From assembly GCA_905480645.1 (NCBI GenBank), contig CAJQRC010000033.1:1-64000 (forward strand): a DNA stretch of 64,000 nucleotides, written 5' to 3'. Source of the DNA: an uncultured Tateyamaria sp. (GTDB lineage Bacteria; Pseudomonadota; Alphaproteobacteria; Rhodobacterales; Rhodobacteraceae). A model generated the notes under the pieces. It had not been told where the DNA came from. It searched no databases and saw nothing but the letters and a program-made list of their open reading frames with translations. Both the position numbers and the translations under genes were made by a program. Below are positions 17,729 through 27,010 of this stretch, piece after piece; within the stretch, counting starts at the first letter, position 1; every line of letters starts with the position of its first letter.

Positions 17729-18859
17729 ATGCGTACAGCTATTTTAATATTGCTAATAAATCTTGCTTCAAGTGCTTGGGCCAATAATGTTATGATTGGA
17801 AGTGCAGGTAGCAAATTGAAAGGGGAAGTTGTCTCTGAATTTAACAGTCCTTGGGCGATGTCTTTCATTAATAGCGACAGCCTACTGGTCACCACAAAAG
17901 CTGGAAAACTTTGGCTCGTAAGTACGAGTGGTGAAAAGTATTTAGTAATTGGAGTCCCAAAAGTTTTTGCAGGGGGCCAAGGAGGATTAGGTGATGTCAT
18001 TCTTCATCCAAAGTATGAAAAAAATAAACTAGTCTATATTTCTTACATCAATTCAGACAATGCAGGGAAGACACGATATGCGTCCGTAATACGAGGCACA
18101 TTAGAAAACTCAAAAAAACCCCAGCTAAAAAATATTGAACCTATTTGGCGGCAAATACCCGCTCGACAAGGGAAAGGACATTTTTCCCATAGAATTGCGT
18201 TTGGTCTCGACGGAACACAACACGCTGGAAAGATTTTCATCACATCTGGTGACAGGCAAGAGCAAACCCCTGCACAACAGTGGGACATGGCGTTAGGAAA
18301 AATTATCCGTCTTAACGAAGATGGAACTGTACCTACGGACAACCCATTTCAGGACAAAGGTGAGCTTGCAAAAACCTTTTGGACCGTCGGTCACAGGAAT
18401 GCCCTTGGAATCGCATTTGATAAAAATGGTCAACTTTGGTCGCACGAAATGGGCCCAAAGCATGGAGATGAGCTTAATTTAATAGTTGCTGGTGAAAATT
18501 ATGGATGGCCGCTGGTATCTGAAGGTGATCATTATAGTGGTGCAAAAATTCCTGTTCATAAAACAAGGCCAGATTTCAAAGCACCTAAACTTTTTTGGGT
18601 ACCTACCGTGGCTCCATCAGGATTAGTTTTTTATGAAGGGGATGAGTTTTCTGAATGGAATGGAAATGCATTCATAGGAGGGTTGAAAAGCAAAGCCTTA
18701 GTTCGAATTGATTTTAAAAATAAAAAGCCTTTCGAGGCTGAACGATTTAGCTGGTCCCAAAGAGTAAGAGAGGTTGAAATGGGTTATGATGGTGCCATTT
18801 GGGTGCTGGAAGATGGCCCATCTGGCAGGTTAATTAAATTCACAAAACCAAACGAATAG
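17729..18859 (+). CDS. PQQ-dependent aldose/sorbosone dehydrogenase, exported
   Basis: A 376-residue six-bladed beta-propeller of the GSDH/soluble aldose-sugar-dehydrogenase family (usual length about 350-380). An 18-residue signal peptide ends ...SAWA. Conserved stretches are GGLGDVILHPKY (about residue 86), GHFSHRIAFGLDG, and HEMGPKHGDELN (about residue 237), the latter expected around the PQQ/calcium site. It would oxidise a sugar or aldehyde in the periplasm, passing electrons to the respiratory chain. No PQQ synthesis genes are in the window. Confidence 0.82.
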   Translation: MRTAILILLINLASSAWANNVMIGSAGSKLKGEVVSEFNSPWAMSFINSDSLLVTTKAGKLWLVSTSGEKYLVIGVPKVFAGGQGGLGDVILHPKYEKNKLVYISYINSDNAGKTRYASVIRGTLENSKKPQLKNIEPIWRQIPARQGKGHFSHRIAFGLDGTQHAGKIFITSGDRQEQTPAQQWDMALGKIIRLNEDGTVPTDNPFQDKGELAKTFWTVGHRNALGIAFDKNGQLWSHEMGPKHGDELNLIVAGENYGWPLVSEGDHYSGAKIPVHKTRPDFKAPKLFWVPTVAPSGLVFYEGDEFSEWNGNAFIGGLKSKALVRIDFKNKKPFEAERFSWSQRVREVEMGYDGAIWVLEDGPSGRLIKFTKPNE

Positions 18860-18995
18860 ATTGCTTTTTAGGTAGGCTTTTCCCTCCTGAGCCCATGTCT
18901 ATTTTTACCGCATTCCCAGAGAAGGTACTGACGAAAATATAAGACACTGCGTCAAGCCTGATGGCTAGACGTTCAATCCGTTCTTCGTTCGTCAT
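18840..18995 (-). CDS. Possible 51-residue protein of unknown function
   Basis: ATG 18995 is preceded by a strong site (GGAGGAAG, six bases away) and the frame begins MTNEERIERLAIRLDAVSYI, a plausible helical N-terminus. It runs 20 bases into the 3' end of the opposite-strand sugar dehydrogenase. The later part has little coding character, so it may be the surviving start of a longer gene. Confidence 0.35.
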   Translation of the reverse strand: MTNEERIERLAIRLDAVSYIFVSTFSGNAVKIDMGSGGKSLPKKQSIRLVL

Positions 18996-19103
18996 GAAAA
19001 CTTCCTCCACCCCAAATCAGGAATTTACAGGAAGTATCCCGAAATTCTGTAAATATCCAAATAGCTTACTTTGGCGGACCTATCAGTTTAGACGCGCCGT
19101 TTA

Positions 19104-19850
19104 TCAGTCGTCGTGGTTAAAGATGGAACGTCCTAATGGCGCAACCTTCGGAAAGCGGGCCATACCCATATAAAGAACTGTTTTAAACGGCAGTGGGCCA
19201 AATGTTATATCGAACTGGCGGTTTAAGCCGCGCGGTCCCAACCCCGTTTGGGGTCCGACGGTTAGCCCAGCATTCATGATCGCTGTGCGAAGCTCACGCG
19301 GTTTGATAAACATTGCCGGATCATGGGTGCCCTTGGGCAAAAGACGTAAGACATCTTCGGCGACGGTGATGGTGGCAAGGCGCGCGATCGGATTGCGGTT
19401 TATTGTATCATACAAAAATAGACCGCCGGGTTTGAGAACGCGCGCAACCTCGGCCAAGACCTGGCTTAGATCGCGGACGTGTTCTAGAACATCAACGCAG
19501 ACGACAATGTCGAATGTGTCATCGGAGTACGGCATGTGTTCGCCCACACCAACGTCGTATGTGATATCGAGATCACTGGTTTTTGCGTGTTGTTTTGCGG
19601 CCTGAATGGCGTCTTGCGCTGGGTCAATTCCGCTGACACGCGCGCCCTTGTGCGCCAATGCCTCGGCCATGAATCCACCTGCGCACCCGAGATCGAGAAC
19701 GGATTTTCCTTGCCAATCGGTCAGTTTATCGAACCATTTCAGACGTCCAGGGACGAGGTTTTTTAATGTCCTAACCCAACGGATTTCATCAGACCACCAG
19801 TTGGCGGCGACATCATTATAAATTTTAAGGTTGTTGCGCCGGCCTGTCAT
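19104..19850 (-). CDS. SAM-dependent methyltransferase, UbiG-like
   Basis: A 248-residue class I methyltransferase. Motif I (VLDLGCAGGFMAEALA) is at about residues 51-66, an acidic motif II at GIDPAQDAI, and motif III at VVCVDVLEHV. The overall pattern is that of UbiG/Coq3-type O-methyltransferases, including DVAANWWSDE near the N-terminus. However, UbiG is normally encoded elsewhere, and coupling to an ICMT-like gene suggests a specialised substrate. Its ATG overlaps the upstream stop by four bases (19847-19850). Confidence 0.75.
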   Translation of the reverse strand: MTGRRNNLKIYNDVAANWWSDEIRWVRTLKNLVPGRLKWFDKLTDWQGKSVLDLGCAGGFMAEALAHKGARVSGIDPAQDAIQAAKQHAKTSDLDITYDVGVGEHMPYSDDTFDIVVCVDVLEHVRDLSQVLAEVARVLKPGGLFLYDTINRNPIARLATITVAEDVLRLLPKGTHDPAMFIKPRELRTAIMNAGLTVGPQTGLGPRGLNRQFDITFGPLPFKTVLYMGMARFPKVAPLGRSIFNHDD

Positions 19851-20656
19851 TGCGACGGTTTCCTGAAAATGCGGGGGATCATGTAGGGCACTTTTTTTCG
19901 GTAGCGGGCAAAGCGGTCACCGTAACGTTTGGTAAAGCGACGTTCCTTTAGCTGTGGGGCAAGTACGCAATACGTAGTCAGGCCGACTGCTAAAAACAAC
20001 TGATCCGACGTCCATACAGGTACGGTCCATGTGGTCAGGGCAAACGCGGCATAAATCGGTTGGCGGATGATGCTAAACAAACCGTGGGTGGGCATATCGG
20101 GAAAAACTGGTTTGATGTTTTGCATCAATGACATCCAACCCAATGCGCCGGATTGAACTTCTGCACCGGCGTCAGCGCTGGCCCACAACAGTAACAGCCA
20201 AGACAGTCCATACATGATACAGATCGCGACAAACACACCACCCGATGCCTCCCACCAGATCGTGCCGCATGGCGTCCACAATGCGAACAATGTAAGCAAC
20301 TGCATCGAAGCGATGGTGGCGTAGATCGTCGTGGACAGCGTTTTAGCATGTTGATTTGGTGCTAGCCATGCCAGGATTCGCTTCCCCTTCGACGTCAAAA
20401 GCAGGGAGTGAACAATCGGGAACTGAAGGATTAAGGCAGTATTTGCCAGAATAGCGTAGGGCGCAGGCACCCGCCCAAAGCTCATACTCATGCCAAAAAA
20501 CATTGCTACTATCATAGACAGGACCGCGAGGGCGAACAGCATGTGGCACACCACCCCGTATGCCAGTGCGGTCGCAATACGCGCACGCCCAGGTGGCGGA
20601 CACAAAGTTGAAATAGATAATTTGATAAATCGCACGAGCGGTGATTTTTTTGTCAT
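19847..20656 (-). CDS. ICMT/PEMT/NnrU-like integral membrane methyltransferase
   Basis: A 269-residue protein with six or so membrane segments. The C-terminal half has the catalytic signature of the isoprenylcysteine-carboxyl-methyltransferase fold: SIIRQPIYAAF (about residue 205) and LKERRFTKRYGDRFARYRKKVP. Length and N-terminal pattern (ILQFPIVHSLLLTSKGKRIL) recall the methanethiol S-methyltransferase (MddA)-like subgroup, an assignment I hold only loosely. First gene of a coupled pair with the soluble methyltransferase, and divergent from the photolyase-like gene. G+C-rich. Confidence 0.65.
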   Translation of the reverse strand: MTKKSPLVRFIKLSISTLCPPPGRARIATALAYGVVCHMLFALAVLSMIVAMFFGMSMSFGRVPAPYAILANTALILQFPIVHSLLLTSKGKRILAWLAPNQHAKTLSTTIYATIASMQLLTLFALWTPCGTIWWEASGGVFVAICIMYGLSWLLLLWASADAGAEVQSGALGWMSLMQNIKPVFPDMPTHGLFSIIRQPIYAAFALTTWTVPVWTSDQLFLAVGLTTYCVLAPQLKERRFTKRYGDRFARYRKKVPYMIPRIFRKPSQ

Positions 20657-20798
20657 GGGAGTGAGGTGTTTCAGGTTTGGTGGATTTCAAGAGTGGTGTG
20701 CAACACGCCGCGAACAAACGGCAGATGTTTCAATTAAAATGGAACCGATTATCGGATTGAACCGTATTACTGATAAGTGACAGAAAAGGAACACGATA

Positions 20799-20969
20799 AT
20801 GCCTGACATCAAAGCAGACGCAATTGTTTTTGCCCGGTTTGACTGCCCGTCAGAAACGTTGGTGCGCAAAAATACTGAGCATGCTCCTTGGCATGAAGAT
20901 GGTCGCCATGCGAACGATAAATCACAGCATCGTCGGTATCACGGACTTTTCGAAGACCTGATGAACTAA
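20799..20969 (+). CDS. Small protein of unknown function (56 aa) before the photolyase-like gene
   Basis: ATG 20799 has GGAA nine bases upstream. The 56-residue product (start MPDIKADAIVFARFDCPSET) is rich in His and charged residues in its second half and ends four bases before the next gene's ATG. Family not recognised. Its position, close spacing and G+C-rich codons argue for a real gene or the remnant of one. Confidence 0.45.
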   Translation: MPDIKADAIVFARFDCPSETLVRKNTEHAPWHEDGRHANDKSQHRRYHGLFEDLMN

Positions 20970-20973
20970 ATTC

Positions 20974-22200
20974 ATGGCAGAATTTGTTGGGACCCGTGCA
21001 GCTGGCCTTGCCGCAATGCAAACGTTCGTGGCTAGTATGGGGCGACGGTATGAGCAGGGCCGCAATTATGACAATGGGCCAGGACAGCACACCAATGTGT
21101 CGATGCTGTCGCCCTACATCCGCCGTCGCCTGATAACGGAGCATGAGGTAATCACCGCTGCGCTTGACGCGCACGGCCCTGATGATGCGTCCAAGTTCGT
21201 CGAAGAAGTGATCTGGCGCGGATACTACAAGGGATGGCTGGAACGCCGGCCGCAGGTTTGGGACAGCTATGTCGTGGGCCGTGACGCGGATTTTGCCGCG
21301 GTAAAGCGGGATGGCAGATTGCGTCGTGATATTGAACTGGCTGAGGCGGGAAACACCGGCTTCAATTATTTTGACAGTTGGGCGCAGGAATTGACGCAGA
21401 CAGGGTATTTGCACAACCACGCGCGGATGTGGTTTGCCTCTATCTGGATTTTTACGCTTGAGCTGCCCTGGCGATTGGGCGCAGATTTTTTCTACCGCCA
21501 TCTTTTGGATGGGGACGCCGCGGCAAACACGTTGAACTGGCGATGGGCGGCGGGCCTGCACACACGTGGAAAACCCTATCCTGCAAGACGCCAGAACATT
21601 GATATATTCACCAACGGGCGTTTTACCCCTGAGCACGGCGAACTGGCCGAGGTGAGCAAAGGTTTAGAAGCATCCGAACCTGATGGGCTGCCCACCGTTC
21701 AACCCATTAGGGACATGCAAACAGCGAAACCTGACGTGCCAACAGCAGTTTTGATCACCGATGAAGATTGTCTTATTGAAGATTTCAATCTGGGCGCATT
21801 GAATGTGCAAGCTGTGGCCGCACTGGCATGCAGTCAACTGCGGTCTCCGCGTGCCGTGTCAAATACAGTTTGTCAGTTCGAAGAAGTGGCCTTGCGTGAT
21901 GTGGCAAACCGCCTGAACTGCGCGTCGCAGACCCTAACGGCGAAGGATCCCACAGGTCTTGCTGATTGGGCGACATCTGCAAATGTACAACAGATATTCA
22001 CGCCTTATGTCACGTATGGCCCCTTGCGCGATTGGCTTGATGCGGCCCTGCCAACCCTTGCGTCCCGAGGTATATCTTTGTGCGAACAAAGACGCGATTG
22101 GGACGAAGCGATCTGGCCTCATGCCACGGCTGGATTTTTTAAAGTCAAAAAACAAATCCCACGCATTTTGGACCAAACAATGATTTGTGCGTCCACATGA
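20974..22200 (+). CDS. Photolyase/cryptochrome-like protein, apparently circularly permuted
   Basis: A 408-residue protein. Residues 8-220 match the FAD-binding helical domain of photolyases/cryptochromes (NTGFNYFDSWAQELTQTGYL, HNHARMWFASIW, then a W-R-W-A-A-G-L-H stretch). The usual alpha/beta N-terminal domain is absent in front. Instead residues 245-400 contain alpha/beta-like sequence: TAVLITDEDCL, TPYVTYGPLRDWLDAA and WPHATAGFFKVK, as if it had moved to the C-terminus. It could be a light sensor or repair enzyme; the order is by-eye inference. Followed by an overlapping small gene and a FolB-like gene, a possible source of pterin-type antenna. Confidence 0.75.
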   Translation: MAEFVGTRAAGLAAMQTFVASMGRRYEQGRNYDNGPGQHTNVSMLSPYIRRRLITEHEVITAALDAHGPDDASKFVEEVIWRGYYKGWLERRPQVWDSYVVGRDADFAAVKRDGRLRRDIELAEAGNTGFNYFDSWAQELTQTGYLHNHARMWFASIWIFTLELPWRLGADFFYRHLLDGDAAANTLNWRWAAGLHTRGKPYPARRQNIDIFTNGRFTPEHGELAEVSKGLEASEPDGLPTVQPIRDMQTAKPDVPTAVLITDEDCLIEDFNLGALNVQAVAALACSQLRSPRAVSNTVCQFEEVALRDVANRLNCASQTLTAKDPTGLADWATSANVQQIFTPYVTYGPLRDWLDAALPTLASRGISLCEQRRDWDEAIWPHATAGFFKVKKQIPRILDQTMICAST

Positions 22201-22547
22201 AAGGCCGCACTGCTGACCTTGTGAGCCGCTATATGGTACTGACAAAAGAAACCATGCCAATGCTTGCGCGAACGTCACACATGCATTGGCCCATCCGCAA
22301 TAATCATTGTTTTCAACGCGTTGTCCTCGACGCAGTGTGTGGCGGTGTTTGGTACGATTACGTGCCGCAACCTGCCTACAAGCATCTGACACAAGACCAA
22401 GCTGCCAAAGCGGTAGAGCTGTGCGAGGCGATCTTGTCTGGGGTTACAGATTTGGGAGTGTTGAACCAGCAATCCTTAGCATGGCGCGGCAAAAGGCGTG
22501 TGATCAAAAAAACTGACTTAGGGAATGGTCCTTCATCTCAAAGGTGA
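22197..22547 (+). CDS. Conserved small protein of unknown function beside photolyase
   Basis: A 116-residue protein starting in a four-base overlap with the photolyase-like gene (ATGA 22197-22200). The core reads HWPIRNNHCFQRVVLDAVCG, GVWYDYV, LCEAILSG and LNQQSLAWRGKRR. I believe this arrangement next to permuted photolyases is common in Rhodobacterales, but I cannot name a function. Translational coupling supports a joint role. Confidence 0.6.
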   Translation: MKGRTADLVSRYMVLTKETMPMLARTSHMHWPIRNNHCFQRVVLDAVCGGVWYDYVPQPAYKHLTQDQAAKAVELCEAILSGVTDLGVLNQQSLAWRGKRRVIKKTDLGNGPSSQR

Positions 22548-22681
22548 TGCACTGAGGAGAGGTGCTGAGCCTTTACCCGTTATGGCAGTCGATTCAAATA
22601 AACAACAACTTGCCCAATGTGAGGCTACACCTATCTGATATGAAACTTTGTTTATGTCACTAACCATGGAGGCCCTGCCCA

Positions 22682-23074
22682 ATGGCGACCACCAGTTCAA
22701 TTGAGCTCAAAGATCTAATTCTAAATACAAACATCGGGACATATGGGCCTAATGATCCAGTGCCCGACTATCACCTGCTTGATTTGACGTTGCAGATTGA
22801 CCCGGTAAATGTCCTGATCCTGCAGGACCGCATGGCGGATGTTTTTGACTATGATCCACTCATCTCCAAACTCATGGCTTTGGCGCTAACGAGTCACCGC
22901 GAAACACAAGAATGGCTGATCACACAAATAGCTCAGCTGTGTGCACAAGAACCCGCGATCCAAACGGCTGAAATTTACCTTCGCAAATTTCCGGTTGATC
23001 AAGGATCAGGCACCCTCGGCGTGCGCCTGATGCTGGATCAGGCTGATTTCGCGCAGCTTCGCAAAAACCCATAA
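22682..23074 (+). CDS. Dihydroneopterin-aldolase-like protein (FolB family)
   Basis: A 130-residue T-fold protein. The N-terminus (IELKDLILNTNIGTYGPN...) follows the FolB/QueD pattern, in which IG.Y.ER opens the active site. The usual glutamates are not obvious, so catalytic competence is uncertain. FolB converts 7,8-dihydroneopterin to 6-hydroxymethyl-dihydropterin in folate synthesis. GGAGG lies eight bases before the ATG. Position behind the photolyase-like gene suggests a pterin chromophore role rather than housekeeping folate synthesis. Confidence 0.65.
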   Translation: MATTSSIELKDLILNTNIGTYGPNDPVPDYHLLDLTLQIDPVNVLILQDRMADVFDYDPLISKLMALALTSHRETQEWLITQIAQLCAQEPAIQTAEIYLRKFPVDQGSGTLGVRLMLDQADFAQLRKNP

Positions 23075-23365
23075 TATGCAATCCAACCCGTTCTAAGGGG
23101 CCAAGACAAGACCCATTACAAAGCGCTCAGAAACAAGCTTCGGTAAATAGCCAAGTGTCTCATCAGCCCGTTTGCGCTACAGTGGTATGTAGTACAGCCC
23201 TGTTGGTCCAGTGGAGACGAGTTTTGCCTTGTCTGATGGCACCTCGACTGTGCTATCGAGACCGACAGATAATTCGGTTACCACGATTTACGTAGTGCCG
23301 TTCGGTGACAAACGGATATGGTCCTTTCTCGTAAGGAACCCGAGTGGTTTGTTCTACGTTCATGG
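23075..23365. other. Intergenic region with eroded minus-strand reading frame
   Basis: On the minus strand from 23363 an open frame begins MNVEQTTRVPYEKGPYPFVT and continues for 36 codons to TAG near 23254. Coding-like sequence then resumes in another frame (KLVSTGPTGLYYIPL). This looks like the wreck of a small gene downstream of the glutamate decarboxylase. Family not recognised. Confidence 0.35.
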
Positions 23366-24763
23366 TCAATGATGAAAGCCTGAAGTTGTATCAGATGAGA
23401 GCGACTGGGTTGTCGGATTGGCCTCGAGGTGACTTATTGCTTTCCGCATATCTCGCATTAAAAGCTCTGCCAGATCTCTGCTCACACCCTGACGAACGAG
23501 AATCCGCTGGATTGCTATGGTCTCGCAATTGGCGGGGAGTGTGTAGGCTGGAACTTGCCAGCCATAGATTCGCAGCCTGTCTGCAAGATCAAACAGGTTG
23601 TACCCTGGGTCGGCTTCTGGTTTTAAAGTCCAGCAAATTGCCGGTATTCCGGTGGAGGGGTCGCCGTCAAATTGAACGTCAAACGGACCCAAAGCCGATA
23701 TCTCGGTCGCGAGTGCGTGGGCAGTCTCGTAGCACGCTCCATGAATTTTGGCATAACCTTCATGCCCAAGACGCAGAAAGTTGTAGTATTGGCAGGCAAT
23801 TTGACCGCCAGGTCGTGAGAAATTAAGGCCGATATCGCGCATATTTCCACCCAGATAGTTCACCCAGAATACGAGATTATCGGGCAGGTCTTGCGGAGTT
23901 CGCCACATAATCCATCCAACGCCAAGTGGTGCGAGACCAAACTTGTGACCCGATGCGTTGATTGATCTAACGCGTGGTAATCTAAAATCCCACTCAAGGT
24001 CTGGTGCGCAAAATGGGGCAAGAAAGCCTCCTGATGCACCATCGACATGGATCGGAATATCGATCCCCGTATCTGCCTGAAAATTGTCGAGCACATTGGC
24101 CACTTCCTTCACTGGTTCGTACTGTCCGGTGAAAGTCACTCCGAGTGTTGGGACTACGCCAATGGTATTTTCGTCGCATCGTTTTAGGACTTCCTCTGGC
24201 GTCATTAGCAGGCGACCGTTTTCCATTGGGATTTCACGATGCTCAATATCCCAATAGCGTGTGAACTTGTGCCAGCAAACCTGCACGGGGCCTGTAATTA
24301 GGTTGGGCTTGTCGGTTGGCTTTTCTTGGGCTTTGCGCTGCGCTTCCCATCGCCGCTTCATGGCAAGGCCACCCAGCATCGCAGCTTCGCTGGACCCGGT
24401 TGTTGAACACCCATAGCCTTCCTTTGTATCTGGAGCATGCCAAAGATCTGCAAGCATTCGCACGCAGCGTTGCTCAATCTCTGCTGATTGGGGATATTCG
24501 TCCTTGTCCACCATGTTTTTGTCAATGCAGTCATCCATTAATTGGTGGATTTCTGGCTCTTCGTAAGTTTGGCAGAAGGTTGCAAGGTTTTGTCGGGCGT
24601 TTCCGTCCAGCATCAGCTCATCGCGAATGGCGGCATAAACATGTCTTGGATCTTGAACAGGTCGAGGAAAACCCTTCGTAGACAGCGCTTCAGAGAGATC
24701 TCTGGCTCCATAGAGCGGTGCCGCTTCCTGATCCTCTGTGAGGGGTTTCTTTCGGTCGTTCAT
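23366..24763 (-). CDS. gadB: Glutamate decarboxylase
   Basis: A 465-residue PLP enzyme (usual length 460-470) converting glutamate to GABA and CO2 with proton consumption; cytosolic, used in acid tolerance or GABA metabolism. The start at 24763 (MNDRKK) has a GGGAGG site; the longer frame upstream is unsupported. Motifs visible: [21 protein letters not shown] (about residue 125) and the PLP-lysine stretch [17 protein letters not shown] (about residue 275). No GadC-type antiporter is adjacent. Confidence 0.92.
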   Translation of the reverse strand: MNDRKKPLTEDQEAAPLYGARDLSEALSTKGFPRPVQDPRHVYAAIRDELMLDGNARQNLATFCQTYEEPEIHQLMDDCIDKNMVDKDEYPQSAEIEQRCVRMLADLWHAPDTKEGYGCSTTGSSEAAMLGGLAMKRRWEAQRKAQEKPTDKPNLITGPVQVCWHKFTRYWDIEHREIPMENGRLLMTPEEVLKRCDENTIGVVPTLGVTFTGQYEPVKEVANVLDNFQADTGIDIPIHVDGASGGFLAPFCAPDLEWDFRLPRVRSINASGHKFGLAPLGVGWIMWRTPQDLPDNLVFWVNYLGGNMRDIGLNFSRPGGQIACQYYNFLRLGHEGYAKIHGACYETAHALATEISALGPFDVQFDGDPSTGIPAICWTLKPEADPGYNLFDLADRLRIYGWQVPAYTLPANCETIAIQRILVRQGVSRDLAELLMRDMRKAISHLEANPTTQSLSSDTTSGFHH

Positions 24764-25518
24764 ACGGACCTCCCAATGTTCTATAAAATTTCTTCTTACT
24801 GGACGTCTAGCAATCGCGCAACAAACTAGAACGGACAGCCGATTGAGCACCGTCCAATTTCATGAATAAAATTGGACGGAAATAAATTAGTGGCTTTGGG
24901 TAATTGTTTTACAACTGATGCCAAAGTAATAGACGACTGCGTTATCAGAACAAATCTTTTTCTCATGCACTTTTAATACAGCGCAATCAACCGCGAGGGA
25001 ATCCCATAGTTTCGCTGAGGTCTCTGAAAGCTATTTTAAAAGTTCATATTTTCGCAGTGAGTATTAAAGCTATCACATTTTAAAATTGTTCAACTTAATC
25101 AAAGTAAAGTCTGAGTAAAAAAGTTTCTATGCTGAAGTTTTTTAGTTTATAACCATATTTTCCTAAAGCCATATTTTTTCTTTGGCCTCAGTATAAATTT
25201 ATAACTTAATATTAATCGTCCTTTCATATGAAGTAATGGGGGGGACAGGTTAAAATTTAGTTTAAGCGTATTTCTATAATTTCTACGGAGTGCTGATGAG
25301 GTGAATTCAGGTTTCTAAATTGAATATTTTTGGGAGGTGACCATTCGAGAAAAACTCTGTGTGAAGATTGCGTCTGAGGTTTGCTAGCAAAGGGGGGGTG
25401 AGGGTGCCTGTTTTATAATCCTGATGGATTTTAGATTTGGAAAGCTAGGGTGCCTTGGCGTCAAAATTGGATTTTTTGGCAGAGGATGACTGAATGCAAC
25501 AAAATCTGAAATGTGGTT
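24764..25518. other. Long AT-rich intergenic region with a repeat fragment
   Basis: About 750 bases without a supportable gene. 24955-25010 (minus strand) matches the far end of the dispersed repeat at 11.69-11.75 kb (TTGCGCTNTATTAAAAGNGCATGAGAAA), but with frame-breaking differences. The rest is AT-rich, with homopolymer runs and a GGGGGGG tract near 25393. No RNA recognised. Confidence 0.45.
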
Positions 25519-26409
25519 TTATGGTGTCTGCTGGAGAGTATTTTCGCGCTTCCAAATGAATAAACCTGACCCAATAATTATAATTGTCCCCAGACCTGTC
25601 CAACCAGACGGAAGCGTATCAAAAACAAAATAACCAATTACTGTTGCGTAGATAACTTGGGCATACATAGTGGGGGCGAGCGTCGAGGCGTTTGCTAGTA
25701 AATGAGCGCGGGTAGCAAGAATATGGCTAATGGCCCCAAAGACACCAATAATGACCAGCACACAAAAACCCATATTTGTTTGAGGCCAATGCCAATTTTG
25801 GAAAGCAAACGGGGCGATTGCAAAAGTTGCAACTCCACTGGACCATAATTGACTGGTTGAGTTGTTATCTTGTCCAGCCAATAGCCGGGTTAAAATAAAG
25901 TAGCCGGACGCGCAAATCAGTGCAGCGACAGAAAAAATCATTGCCCATTGGAATTCCTCTCCCCAAGGCTGAATAATGATCAAAACCCCCATGAAACCTG
26001 CAAAAACTGCCGCAAACCTACGAAGCCCGACTTTTTCACCAAGTATAAAGTAGCCAAGCACTGTTATCATCAGCGGCATAGCGAAAAAGATGGCTATTGT
26101 CGTTGTGATTGGAAGAAATTGCAGCGCCAAAAAATTAAATGTTGTACCACCTAAAAGAGCAATTGCGCGGCTGAATTGAAGCTTTGGATTATTCGAAACA
26201 AATTGGTTCAAACCACCGCGAGGAATGAAAAGTAAAATTAAAACAATGAACGCACCGCAGTATCTGGCAAAGATGACTTGCATTGCAGGCAGTCCATATA
26301 GGATGAGCCATTTCGCAGAGCTATCTATTAAGGTGAATAGAAAAACTGCCACAAACATTAAGATCACTGCGACTGTTGGCTTGTCCTCTCGTGCTGCAGC
26401 TATGACCAT
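25519..26409 (-). CDS. EamA/DMT-family exporter
   Basis: A 296-residue inner-membrane protein with ten hydrophobic helices in two EamA repeats (about residues 12-145 and 155-290). The pattern LGEKVGLRRFAAVFAGFMGV at the end of the first repeat is the family hallmark. Drug/metabolite superfamily members export amino acids or metabolites; the substrate is unknown. No ribosome binding site is evident at ATG 26409. Confidence 0.85.
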   Translation of the reverse strand: MVIAAAREDKPTVAVILMFVAVFLFTLIDSSAKWLILYGLPAMQVIFARYCGAFIVLILLFIPRGGLNQFVSNNPKLQFSRAIALLGGTTFNFLALQFLPITTTIAIFFAMPLMITVLGYFILGEKVGLRRFAAVFAGFMGVLIIIQPWGEEFQWAMIFSVAALICASGYFILTRLLAGQDNNSTSQLWSSGVATFAIAPFAFQNWHWPQTNMGFCVLVIIGVFGAISHILATRAHLLANASTLAPTMYAQVIYATVIGYFVFDTLPSGWTGLGTIIIIGSGLFIWKRENTLQQTP

Positions 26410-26505
26410 TTTGGATTATTTTGTTTTAAAATTTTCAGATTGATTTTGCAGTTTTTTACTTTCGGAAAAAATGTTCTTAGGTTTATTAAAGTCATTGCAG
26501 TAACA

Positions 26506-26850
26506 TCATTCTGCTAAACCTGAGTAATCCTCATCAGATACCTTCTCTAGCCACTCGGTTATTCGTCCACCCAACGCTTCCTGGATAGCGATGTGGTCCA
26601 TGCCAGTACTTATCTTTTGTGGGCACTCATTTTTTAGCCCAACAAGTCCGACACCACTGACCACTTGGAATGTTTGCCCCAATGGGTGTGTGTGCCATGC
26701 CGTGTGTGCGCCCGTTTCAAACGCTAAATTCAACGCCCGGAGGCTTGCTGGATCTGGAGCCTCGACAATAGGGTCCTGCCATACTGTGCCTGTGAACCAG
26801 TCAGATAATGCCTCCTTAGTTGGTCGTGATCCGGCTATCATTATTTTCAT
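26506..26850 (-). pseudogene. Cupin of the mandelonitrile-lyase-like type with internal deletion
   Basis: The 114-residue frame has cupin motif 1 (HTAWHTHPLGQT, about residue 54) and the family's C-terminal DHIAIQEALGG...EWLEKVSDEDY. Between them the family normally has PGD.VW.PPGE.HWHGA, which supplies the last metal-binding histidine. Here about 25 residues are missing in frame after LKNECPQKI. The protein is intact as a frame but lacks motif 2, so metal binding should be impaired; I class it as probably inactivated. Confidence 0.65.
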
Positions 26851-27010
26851 AGACGTTCCCTTGGAACTAAATGCTTAGTAGCGATGTCAGATAAGGCCAC
26901 GGTAGTTGGAAATATACAAGGTTCACATTCCAGTTTGCCTGTGGCGTATTGATATATTTGGTGATGTTCAGGGTCATGCCAGCCGTCATTCCGGCAAAAG
27001 TCCTTTGTCA

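Noticed and set aside
20809-21636. Minus-strand 275-codon frame opposite the photolyase-like gene
   Set aside because: No recognisable motif and no ribosome binding site; the plus-strand gene accounts for it.
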